Below, one piece after another: positions 1 through 7,936 of a DNA stretch of 32,662 bases (the stretch's first letter is position 1; each line of letters starts with the position of its first letter). The notes under the pieces were generated by a model. It searched no databases and had not been told where the DNA came from. It saw only the letters and a program-made list of their open reading frames with translations. The stretch comes from CAYZXU01 sp964482535 (lineage in GTDB: Bacteria; Desulfobacterota; Desulfobacteria; Desulfobacterales; BuS5). The DNA lies in the NCBI GenBank assembly GCA_964482535.1, contig CAYZXU010000015.1, forward strand, positions 1-32,662, written 5' to 3'. Both the position numbers and the translations under genes were made by a program.

Positions 1-13
1 AACAGTGCAATAA

Positions 14-62
14 ATGTAAAAAAGTACATGCTATTTCGCATATAGGTTGCACTTTTTTACAT
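14..62. repeat. Inverted repeat (12-bp perfect arms)
   Basis: The arm at 14-25 (atgtaaaaaagt) is the exact reverse complement of 51-62, with a 25-nt spacer. No gene is seen in 1-144. It could be a hairpin or the edge of an element; the sequence does not show which. Confidence 0.5.
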
Positions 63-144
63 ATCTTGTTCTATTAAATAATAAAATTTGTAGAAAATAT
101 ATATTTAGCACACATATTACACCTATTGCTATATTAAAGTAAAT

Positions 145-496
145 GTGCTGCAAAATAAACACAAATTTCGTCCTGATCCAAAAGCAAAATTAATGGATCA
201 GATCAAAGAAGTTTTATGTTACCATCATTACGCCTATCGCACAGAAGTTGCATATTGTCAATGGGTTGTCCGGTATATTCACTATTATTGAGGAAAGACT
301 CATCCACGAGAAATGGGGAGACAGCAAGTTGAAGCCTTTCTCTCAAACCTGGTGAGTAAAAAAAAACGTGGCGGCATCCACACAGCGTCAGGCTTTAAAT
401 GCTGTTTTTTACAACCGAAAATTGACCCACCTTATAAAAACAATAACACCCAATTTTGATCACCTGCTACACCTTACAAAAAAAATAGAAGATTGA
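145..496 (+). pseudogene. Decayed integron-type tyrosine integrase, N-terminal fragment
   Basis: Reading from a GTG at 145 gives a core-binding (SAM-like) domain of the integron integrase/XerC-D type, with the recognisable motifs HHYAYRTE, QWVVRYI, GKTHPREMG and VEAFLSNL. The frame has a TGA at 289-291. A run of nine A (358-366) then shifts the frame, and reading resumes in the next frame as VAASTQRQALNAV, a segment typical of this family, ending at TGA 494-496. Eight A would restore the frame. The whole C-terminal catalytic domain, with the Arg/His/Arg/Tyr residues, is missing. It is a non-functional remnant that suggests past mobile-element activity beside the helicase gene. Confidence 0.75.
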
Positions 497-781
497 GGTG
501 AAAATGTAATTTTTGTGAGATTTCCAACGGATAGGCTGCCATGGGAGTTTGACAATGTCAAATATTCCAAATAGATATTCTGGAATGAAATAGAAAAAAG
601 ACATCCTAAAAGTATTTATTTAAAAGATTATCCAGAAATCTCAAAATTTCATTTAAAAGATGGGTACATCTTGATTTTCGAGATAAAAATGAATTTACAA
701 AAGGATTAATCAGTGTCATTTTACATAAGCAATTAAACAATATTTAAGCATGAACTCAGATAGCTAATAAGGATAGATTGT
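497..781. other. Non-coding stretch with degenerate reading frames
   Basis: No intact gene. Short plus-strand frames look like gene debris: one from 509 to the stop at 572-574 (RFPTDRLPWEFDNVKYSK), and one ending at 745-747 (WVHLDFRDKNEFTKGLISVI). They lie in different frames and are broken by stops. I do not recognise the source family. The nearby integrase remnant supports a reading as decayed accessory DNA. Confidence 0.4.
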
Positions 782-907
782 GTGAGGAACGAACACCACG
801 ATCTTGACAAGCTCCTTAATATCACGATAGACGGCAGAAGATTCATTGGGGTTATAATTGGAGTATATGGTTTTAAGAGCAAAATCCTTTGGATTTTATT
901 TTTTTAA
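782..907 (+). CDS. Possible small ORF overlapping direct-repeat copy 1
   Basis: A 41-codon frame starts at GTG 782, with an AAGGA at 769-773 upstream, and ends at TAA 905-907. It is in the same frame as the helicase gene and touches its ATG (TAA directly followed by ATG). Most of it is the repeat segment (LDKLLNITIDGRRFIGVI). It may be a leader peptide translationally coupled to the helicase, a gene relic, or chance. I do not recognise the product. Confidence 0.25.
   Translation: MRNEHHDLDKLLNITIDGRRFIGVIIGVYGFKSKILWILFF
803..867. repeat. Direct repeat, copy 1 (upstream of helicase gene)
   Basis: Positions 803-857 match 6129-6183 at 48 of 55 bases, with six of the seven differences transitions. 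Both copies then end in GGAGTATA, after an extra 12 nt in copy 2. The pair brackets the helicase gene closely: copy 1 ends about 40 nt before its start and copy 2 begins 2 nt after its stop. Each copy contains a TTGACA. Confidence 0.85.
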
Positions 908-3900
908 ATGATGCAGAATTCAGGCAAGACTCTGGAAAAAAGTCCTCGGTTATCTGATCTACAGGCAAGATTTAAAAATATTCTTGTTTTAGATTTTGAA
1001 ATGGTTCCCAATGGGGATACATATCATATAGGGGCGTTGTTTAACGATAAAACATTCCAGAAAAAAAATATAAAAGATTTAAAAAACGCGCTCATGGAGT
1101 TGTCCGAATTTTCAAACGGGGCAGATTATATTTTGGGACATAATATTTTCAACCATGATCTCAGGATTGCAAATGATGCCTGCCCTGAAGCAAAATTTCT
1201 AAAACTTCCTGTCATTGATACGCTTTTTTTGTCTCCCCTTGCATTTCCTGAAAACCCTTACCACAAACTTGTTAAAGACTACAAGCTGGCAAAAAGAAGT
1301 AAAAATAATCCGCTTGCCGATTCAATCCTGGCCAGCGCTGTTTTTGAGGATCAGCTTGCAGCATTTTTAAACATTCTGGAAAAAGAACCGGAGCGTATAT
1401 CTTTTTTTGCCTTTTCCTTTAAAAATTTTTGTTTTAATAATGGAAATCCCGGTTTAAGGGGTATCTATGACCTGTTTCATTTTTTGTCCGGTTTTTTATT
1501 GGGGGGAACTCCGTCTGAAAAAGAGGCCAAAGGTATATTCAGGTCTCTTTGCCTGGGGAAAATATGCAATAATGGGTTAAAACAGATATGGGATACATAT
1601 TTGCAAAATGCTTTCCAGAGACCGGTTCTTGCCTATCTCCTTTCCTGGCTCATGGTTTCCGGGGGAAATTCCATTATACCCCCCTGGGTAAGTCGCCAGT
1701 TCCCTGAAATTTTCGGTATTGTTAAAAAACTGCGATATTCATGCAAAGATAGCTCTTGCAGTTATTGCAGAAAAAATAATGATTCTGAAAAACTTTTAAA
1801 AAAATACTTCGGGTTTAAAAAATATAGAAGACTTCCCGATGGAAGGCTGCTTCAAAAAGAGATTATTGATTCAACCTTAAGTGGAAATCCGCTCCTGGGA
1901 ATTCTTCCCACAGGAGGGGGAAAATCAATCTGCTACCAGATACCCGCCCTTCACAGATATGACCGGCTAAGTGAGCTGACAATTGTCATCTCGCCCCTTA
2001 AAGCATTAATGAAAGATCAGATTGACAATTTAAACAGGGCAACCGGCGCTGAATCAGCAGCAGCAATTAACGGGAGCCTCACCCTTCCGGAAAGAGGCTC
2101 CGTGATGGAGAAAGTAAGGCTTGGAGATATCGGGATTTTATATATTTCTCCGGAGCAGCTCCGAAATTTTTCCATTGCTCAATTGATAAAATCCCGGGTT
2201 GTCGGCCTTTGGGTTTTTGATGAAGCCCACTGTCTTTCCAAGTGGGGGCATGATTTCAGACCGGATTACCTTTATGTTTCCGACTTTATTCGCAAATATT
2301 GTAGTGATACAGATAACCAGCCCCTTGTCTGCGCCTTTACGGCAACAGCAAAAAAAGATGTGATAGAAGAAATTTCAAGCCATTTTAAGGAAAAACTTTC
2401 CATTGATATTGAGCTTTTTGTGGGAGACATACAAAGGGAAAATTTGAATTTTGAGGTGTGGCCTGTAAGAAAAAATGAAAAATATGGTCTAATATTAAAT
2501 TGTCTTAAGGAAAGTTTTACAAAGCACAAAAGCGGGGCAATTGTTTATTGTTCAACGAGACGCGGCACAGAAGAGATAAATCTTTTTTTAAATGAACAGG
2601 GAATATCTTCCGAAGCCTTTCATGCAGGAAGAAGTGAACCGGATAAACGAAATATTCAGGATGATTTTGTGGATGGGAAGATCCCTGTTATCTGTGCCAC
2701 AAACGCCTTTGGAATGGGAATAGACAAAAAGGATATCAGGCTTGTCATCCATGCTGATATTCCCGGTTCCCTTGAAAACTACCTCCAGGAGGCAGGCCGC
2801 GCTGGAAGAGATATGGAGCCCTCTGACTGCATTCTTTTATATGAAGAGGAGGATATTCAAAACCAGTTTTCCTTGAATGCATATTCACGGCTTTCCATAA
2901 AAGATATTAAAAAAATTTTAAGTGTATTAAAGAAAAGAGGGGCAAAAACACCTGAAATTATCATTACCCCGGGCGAAATTATGCGTCTGATCGGGCATAG
3001 CGGGGACGGCGAAAATGATGCCAAAGCCAGGATAGGTGTAAGCTGGCTTGAAAGAAAGGGGTTTGTTGAGCGTTCCTTTAATCAAACACTTTTTTTCAAA
3101 GGTGCGCCTGTTGTAAAAAGCATGGAAGAAGCGGAAAAAAAGATTGAGAAACTCAACCTTTCCAAAACCATGCAAGCCGTTTTTACAATCATCATGAATT
3201 TTCTGTTCAATGCCGATGCCAACGACATCCTGTCGGCAGACGATATATGCACAGCCCTTGGAAGTATAAAAAATCTCCCTGCAAAATATTTGGATTCCCG
3301 TGAAATTATCACCCTTTTGTCTGAAATGGCAGAAATTGGTCTAATAAGAGAAGGGATTATTTTAACAGCCTTTGTGAGACCCGGGGGGAAAAACAGTTCT
3401 CCAAAGCTTTTAGACTATTTTTCAGGCGCTGAAAACCGTATGCTTAAGATAATGGAAGAGATGTCGCCTGATTCCGGGCTTTCCCCTGATTCGGCTGAAA
3501 TGTTTAATCTTCGCCTAATGTCCCAGCGGTTGAAGGATAATGGTTTTGAAAATATTAACCCTGCCATTGTGGAAAAAATTTTGCGGTCAATCGCAAATGA
3601 TAAAGGGGAAAACCAGGGTAAAAGTATTAAGGTGAGCGGCAAAAGTGGGGTTGACCAGCGGTGGGTTTATATGAAATTTTCATGGCAGGAAATTAAAAAA
3701 AGAGTGCTACTGCGGCATAATGCTTCAAGGGTAATTCTTCGGGAAATAATATCATCTCTTCCGGATGCCTTGAAAAAAGGGCGCGCAGAAGTCCTGGCTG
3801 AATTTTTTATCTCGGATATTATTAATGCCATGCGGGCAGACATTTTTCTTTCCAAAATAAAAGGAGATTTTAAACCTCTCATTGAAAGGTCTCTTTTATA

Positions 3901-6127
3901 TATGCATGATGTTAAAATCATTACCCTGCAAAACGGACTTGGTGTTTTCAGGCAGGCAATGACAATAAAAATGCTTCCGGAAAGCAAAAAAAGGCAATAT
4001 ACAAAAGGGGACTATGAACCATTATCCCATCATTTTGACCAAAAAAATGTTCAGGTTCATGTCATGGATAAATATGCCGGATTAGGCATGGAAAAGATAA
4101 AAACCGCCCTTGATTTTGTGCGTGATTATTTTTCAACTTCCTACGATTCATTCATAACGCAATATTTTCCGGGTCAAAAAGAGATTATCAAGACAGCAAT
4201 GACCGCAGAAGCCTATAAAAAGATCGTTCAATCTCTTGAAAACAGTATTCAGGAATCTATTGTGGCAGCGCCTCCTGAAAATAATATACTGGTTCTTGCA
4301 GGCCCTGGTTCCGGAAAAACAAAAACAATCGTTCACAGGTGCGTCTGGCTTATTAAAGCCAAATCTGTTGATCCAGCTTCAATTCTTGTTTTATGTTTTA
4401 ATCACCAGGCCATGCTCGAACTTAAAAAAAGGATAAAAAAACTGGCCGGAAAAAGCGCTGATTCAGTCACTGCAATGACCTATCACGGCTTTGCCATGCG
4501 GCTTGCAGGAATCTCCCTGTTAGATAAATCCCATCAGCCCCGGGGTTTTAATTCTTTACAGAATTTTGACAGCATCATTGATGAAGCAGTCGATATATTA
4601 AATGGGAATAAAGCCATCCCGGGGATAGACAAATCTGAAGCAAGGGAGTATTTTCTTGCAAGATACCGGCATATCCTTGTGGACGAATATCAGGATATTG
4701 ATGAAAGGCAATACAGATTTATTTCAGCGCTGACAGGAAGGCTTGAAGAAGATAATGAAGCAAAAATTTCCATCATGGCAGTGGGAGACGATGACCAAAG
4801 CATATATGGATTTAGAGATGCAAATATTGCGTTTATTAAAAAGTTTAAAGAGGATTATAATGCAAAGACCTTTTATCTAATTGAAAACTATAGATCTTCA
4901 TATCCAATTATACAGGCATCGGGGGAATTTATTGCCTTAAATAAAAACCGGATGAAAAAAGATCAGGTTTGCCGTATTAATTCAAAAAGAAAATCCCGGC
5001 AGCAGCCCCCTGAAAAAATCAAAAGAGAAGCTCTTGTCCAGATAATTTGCGCTGAGGATGTAGAATCCCAGGCTGTCTGGATAGCAGGTGAGATAAAGCG
5101 GATACTACACGAAAACAAAGGAACAACGATGGATGATTTTGCCGTTATCTCAAGGCATGGAATTTCCTATCCCTATCTTGTTTCAGTCAGAATGGCGCTG
5201 GCAAAGGAAAGTATCGATTTTTGCTATTCAATCAAGAGCGGGTCGGGGTTTCCCATGTTCAGGCTCAGGGAGATACAGGAATTTCTCGAATATCTTGATA
5301 CCAATAAAATTAGAAGGATGCGTCCTGTTAATTTGAAAAAGGAGGTTCTTGAAAAATTTAATCAGAAAAATATCCGGACAGACCGGATTGAACAAATTCT
5401 TGAAACCTGGTGTGAGATAAATTCCGATATTGAAATATCAATCTCGGAAGTTAAGGATTTTGCCCTTGAAATTTTTCTTGAAGAAAGAAGAGAACAGAAA
5501 ACAGGAAACGGCGCATTTCTAAGTACTGTCCATGGTGTAAAGGGGATGGAATTTCCTTATGTTTTTATCCTTGACGGCGGGTGGAAAAGCAGGGCAATAG
5601 AGGAGGAGCGAAGACTTTTTTATGTCGGGATGACACGGGCGAAAAAAAATCTTTATTTATGTCATCTTGAAACTGCGGCCAATCCTCATATTCCAGTATT
5701 AATGGAAAACAGCTTTACTTATAAAAAAAGAGCAAAACCTGCAACTATCAATGCTTATACTGATGATCTTACTGTATCAATCCTTGGGATGGAAGATCTT
5801 GTTATCAGTTATCCAGCCCGTTTCCCTGAAAACCATGAAATCCACAAGAATCTATCGGAACTTGGAACAGGCGATAAAGTTTATTTAACAGAAAATAATA
5901 ATGAGCTTTACATCGAAAATGATAAAGATGAAACTATAGGATTACTTTCAAAAAAAGCATATTTAAAATGGAAAGATAATACTCAAAAAATACTAACCGC
6001 AAAACTCCTTGGCATTATAAAGCGTAAGCAAGAGGATAATGAAACTGATGGATACAAAAATATTAAAAAGAAATCATGGGAATTGCCCATTGTGGAAATT
6101 CTTCACAGGAAATTAAAAAGTGTATAA
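908..6127 (+). CDS. DEDD exonuclease-RecQ-UvrD triple-domain helicase fusion
   Basis: A 1739-residue protein. Residues ~25-180 look like a DnaQ/DEDD 3'-5' exonuclease: D29 and E31 in VLDFEMVP, D84 in GHNIFNHDL, D138 in NNPLADS. Cysteines 279, 284 and 287 follow. Residues ~310-640 are a RecQ-type SF2 helicase: PTGGGKS at 334-340, DEAH at 438-441, QEAGRAGRD at 627-635. The usual RecQ zinc-binding cysteines after motif VI are absent; a winged-helix-like segment lies near 700-740. Residues ~1115-1600 are a UvrD/Rep SF1 helicase: AGPGSGKT at 1131-1138, VDEYQD at 1258-1263, GDDDQSIYGF from 1293, VHGVKGMEF from 1541, MTRAKK from 1575. All catalytic motifs look intact. TAA sits immediately before the ATG, so the start cannot be upstream in this frame; the Shine-Dalgarno is poor. 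Expected role is DNA unwinding and processing in repair or mobile-element defence; only the biochemistry follows from the domains. Confidence 0.9.
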   Translation: MMQNSGKTLEKSPRLSDLQARFKNILVLDFEMVPNGDTYHIGALFNDKTFQKKNIKDLKNALMELSEFSNGADYILGHNIFNHDLRIANDACPEAKFLKLPVIDTLFLSPLAFPENPYHKLVKDYKLAKRSKNNPLADSILASAVFEDQLAAFLNILEKEPERISFFAFSFKNFCFNNGNPGLRGIYDLFHFLSGFLLGGTPSEKEAKGIFRSLCLGKICNNGLKQIWDTYLQNAFQRPVLAYLLSWLMVSGGNSIIPPWVSRQFPEIFGIVKKLRYSCKDSSCSYCRKNNDSEKLLKKYFGFKKYRRLPDGRLLQKEIIDSTLSGNPLLGILPTGGGKSICYQIPALHRYDRLSELTIVISPLKALMKDQIDNLNRATGAESAAAINGSLTLPERGSVMEKVRLGDIGILYISPEQLRNFSIAQLIKSRVVGLWVFDEAHCLSKWGHDFRPDYLYVSDFIRKYCSDTDNQPLVCAFTATAKKDVIEEISSHFKEKLSIDIELFVGDIQRENLNFEVWPVRKNEKYGLILNCLKESFTKHKSGAIVYCSTRRGTEEINLFLNEQGISSEAFHAGRSEPDKRNIQDDFVDGKIPVICATNAFGMGIDKKDIRLVIHADIPGSLENYLQEAGRAGRDMEPSDCILLYEEEDIQNQFSLNAYSRLSIKDIKKILSVLKKRGAKTPEIIITPGEIMRLIGHSGDGENDAKARIGVSWLERKGFVERSFNQTLFFKGAPVVKSMEEAEKKIEKLNLSKTMQAVFTIIMNFLFNADANDILSADDICTALGSIKNLPAKYLDSREIITLLSEMAEIGLIREGIILTAFVRPGGKNSSPKLLDYFSGAENRMLKIMEEMSPDSGLSPDSAEMFNLRLMSQRLKDNGFENINPAIVEKILRSIANDKGENQGKSIKVSGKSGVDQRWVYMKFSWQEIKKRVLLRHNASRVILREIISSLPDALKKGRAEVLAEFFISDIINAMRADIFLSKIKGDFKPLIERSLLYMHDVKIITLQNGLGVFRQAMTIKMLPESKKRQYTKGDYEPLSHHFDQKNVQVHVMDKYAGLGMEKIKTALDFVRDYFSTSYDSFITQYFPGQKEIIKTAMTAEAYKKIVQSLENSIQESIVAAPPENNILVLAGPGSGKTKTIVHRCVWLIKAKSVDPASILVLCFNHQAMLELKKRIKKLAGKSADSVTAMTYHGFAMRLAGISLLDKSHQPRGFNSLQNFDSIIDEAVDILNGNKAIPGIDKSEAREYFLARYRHILVDEYQDIDERQYRFISALTGRLEEDNEAKISIMAVGDDDQSIYGFRDANIAFIKKFKEDYNAKTFYLIENYRSSYPIIQASGEFIALNKNRMKKDQVCRINSKRKSRQQPPEKIKREALVQIICAEDVESQAVWIAGEIKRILHENKGTTMDDFAVISRHGISYPYLVSVRMALAKESIDFCYSIKSGSGFPMFRLREIQEFLEYLDTNKIRRMRPVNLKKEVLEKFNQKNIRTDRIEQILETWCEINSDIEISISEVKDFALEIFLEERREQKTGNGAFLSTVHGVKGMEFPYVFILDGGWKSRAIEEERRLFYVGMTRAKKNLYLCHLETAANPHIPVLMENSFTYKKRAKPATINAYTDDLTVSILGMEDLVISYPARFPENHEIHKNLSELGTGDKVYLTENNNELYIENDKDETIGLLSKKAYLKWKDNTQKILTAKLLGIIKRKQEDNETDGYKNIKKKSWELPIVEILHRKLKSV

Positions 6128-6128
6128 A

Positions 6129-6203
6129 CTTGACAAACCCCTTAACATCAAGATAGACGGCAGGAGATCCATTGGAGTTATAACCGCAAATTAACAAGGA
6201 GTA
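6129..6203. repeat. Direct repeat, copy 2 (helicase-gdhA junction)
   Basis: Second copy of the element at 803-867, starting right after the helicase stop and ending in the gdhA ribosome-binding region. It is 12 nt longer near its 3' end. Read in one frame it gives LDKPLNIKIDGRRSIGVI, close to the peptide of copy 1. TTGACA at 6130-6135 may act as a -35 element for gdhA, but no convincing -10 is spaced correctly. Confidence 0.85.
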
Positions 6204-6208
6204 TATTC

Positions 6209-7558
6209 ATGTCAGATATTTTTCAGTTTATAAAAAATAAGGATCCAGGTGAAAATGAGTTCCATCAGGCTGTTCAGGAGGTGCTTGAATCTGTGCAGCC
6301 TGTTCTTGATCGTAACCCTGAATACAGAAGAGCGGCTGTTCTGGAAAGAATTACAGAGCCCGAACGGGTTATTATGTTCAGAGTTCCATGGATGGACGAT
6401 AGTGGTCAGGTCCATGTAAACCGTGGCTTCAGGATAGAAATGAACAGTGCCATAGGTCCATATAAGGGAGGCTTGCGGTTCCACCCTTCTGTAACTTTGA
6501 GCATATTAAAATTTTTGGCTTTTGAGCAGGTTTTTAAAAATGCACTGACAACCCTTGCCATGGGCGGCGGAAAAGGCGGTTCTGATTTTGATCCTAAAAA
6601 TAAATCGGATAATGAGATCATGCGATTCTGTCAGAGTTTTATGGCTGAACTTTATCGCCATATAGGCCCCAATACAGATATACCCGCAGGGGACATAGGC
6701 GTGGGAGCCAGAGAAATCGGTTATCTTTTTGGCACATACAAAAAACTCAGCAATGAATTCACAGGTGTATTAACAGGCAAAAGCCTTGCATGGGGGGGAA
6801 GTCTCATACGTCCTGAAGCAACAGGATACGGGAGTGTCTATTTTGCATCCGAGATGCTTGCCGCAAAAGACGACAGCCTTGAAGGAAAAATATGCCTTGT
6901 ATCAGGTTCCGGCAACGTGGCACAGTTTACAACAGAAAAAATCATTGAACTTGGGGGGAAGGTTGTAACAATATCTGATTCTTCAGGCTATATTTACGAT
7001 GAAGAAGGTATAAACAAGGAAAAACTTGAATTTGTGAAAAGGCTGAAAAATATTAAACGGGGAAGAGTTGAAGAGTATGCCCAGGAATATCCATCATCTG
7101 TATATACAAAAGCCGATGAATCTGTCAGTTATAATCCTCTGTGGGATCACAAGGCTGACTGCGCATTTCCAAGCGCTACACAAAATGAAATAAACGAAAA
7201 AGATGCAGAAACTCTGATTAATAATGGCATTTATCTTGTCTGTGAGGGAGCAAATATGCCTTCCACGCCCGAGGCCATTAATGTTTTTATAGACAAAAAA
7301 ATTCTCTTTGCGCCAGGAAAGGCCGCAAATGCCGGAGGCGTTGCCGTATCCGGTCTGGAAATGGCGCAAAACAGCATGCGTTTAAACTGGCCGAAAGAAG
7401 AGGTTAATGATCGCCTGAAGATTATCATGAAAAGCATACACCGCACCTGCCTGAATGCAGCCGCAGAATATGGTGAGCCCGGCAACTATATGGCAGGAGC
7501 GAATATAGCGGGGTTTGTCAAAGTGGTTGATGCAATGCTTGACCAGGGTGTGGTTTAG
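6209..7558 (+). CDS. gdhA: Glutamate dehydrogenase, NADP-specific type
   Basis: Cytoplasmic enzyme of the hexameric Glu dehydrogenase family (EC 1.4.1.4): 2-oxoglutarate + NH4+ + NADPH to glutamate. At 449 aa it has the family length. Seen: KGGLRFHPSV (86-95), GGGKGGSDFDP with the catalytic-region Lys122, PAGDIGVG with Asp162, and a Rossmann motif GSGNVAQF near 234. The acidic residue that usually marks NAD use is replaced by a Ser-rich SDSSG segment, which favours NADP. An AAGGAG lies 8 nt before the ATG. It sits just downstream of direct-repeat copy 2, so its promoter region may have been rearranged when the helicase gene arrived. Confidence 0.96.
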   Translation: MSDIFQFIKNKDPGENEFHQAVQEVLESVQPVLDRNPEYRRAAVLERITEPERVIMFRVPWMDDSGQVHVNRGFRIEMNSAIGPYKGGLRFHPSVTLSILKFLAFEQVFKNALTTLAMGGGKGGSDFDPKNKSDNEIMRFCQSFMAELYRHIGPNTDIPAGDIGVGAREIGYLFGTYKKLSNEFTGVLTGKSLAWGGSLIRPEATGYGSVYFASEMLAAKDDSLEGKICLVSGSGNVAQFTTEKIIELGGKVVTISDSSGYIYDEEGINKEKLEFVKRLKNIKRGRVEEYAQEYPSSVYTKADESVSYNPLWDHKADCAFPSATQNEINEKDAETLINNGIYLVCEGANMPSTPEAINVFIDKKILFAPGKAANAGGVAVSGLEMAQNSMRLNWPKEEVNDRLKIIMKSIHRTCLNAAAEYGEPGNYMAGANIAGFVKVVDAMLDQGVV

Positions 7559-7607
7559 GGCTGTCGGTGGGGGATAAATCAAAACTATCGGAGGCGGGGA
7601 AAGTATA

Positions 7608-7904
7608 ATGAAAAGAAAACCCAATTATAAAAAAATTTTTTTGGAACTGATAAACAATATCACAATAATAGGAGAAGTGAATATTAACAGGATGGAAGAG
7701 GAAAAAGAGGAGGAATTTTACAAAAGGTTGTCTGATATGTTTACCTATGATTATCAAACACCTTATCTGATTGTAACAAATGCAAAAATAGCCAGGCCTG
7801 TTGAATCTAAACAGAGCATTGCTTTTGCTCCGGCAAAGATTCTTTTTGTTAACAAGCAAAATATTATTTTTGCAGAACCAATAGAAGACGAACAAGAAGC
7901 ATAA
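7608..7904 (+). CDS. Small hypothetical protein (98 aa)
   Basis: A 98-aa protein with no signal peptide or membrane segment. It has a charged middle (MEEEKEEEFYKRLSDMF), then predicted beta strands (PYLIVTNAKIARP, KILFVNKQNIIFAEP) and an acidic tail. The RLSD...VTNA...VNK pattern resembles small beta-rich proteins of the DUF6812 kind, but this is from memory and weak. GGAGG lies about 14 nt before the ATG. It lies 49 nt after gdhA and may be cotranscribed with it. The last codons are part of the terminator hairpin shared with the convergent HDOD gene. Confidence 0.65.
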   Translation: MKRKPNYKKIFLELINNITIIGEVNINRMEEEKEEEFYKRLSDMFTYDYQTPYLIVTNAKIARPVESKQSIAFAPAKILFVNKQNIIFAEPIEDEQEA

Positions 7905-7936
7905 GTTCAATCCTATGGTTTTGATTGAACTTATGC
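7899..7936. terminator. Hairpin between convergent genes
   Basis: A 14-bp perfect stem (GCATAAGTTCAATC at 7899-7912 with its complement at 7923-7936) and a 10-nt loop. Each arm contains the Ala codon and TAA stop of one of the two convergent genes. Neither side has a strong T tract, so termination could need Rho or depend on stem strength. Confidence 0.7.

Noticed and set aside
509..747. A TIR-like gene fragment (WVHLDFRDKNEF and nearby frames)
   Set aside because: The resemblance rests on a few residues across two frames broken by stops, so no family can be supported.
1..907. CRISPR array, prophage or tRNA-associated attachment site at the left end
   Set aside because: No regularly spaced repeats, tRNA fold or phage structural gene is visible; only one decayed integrase piece and one inverted repeat.
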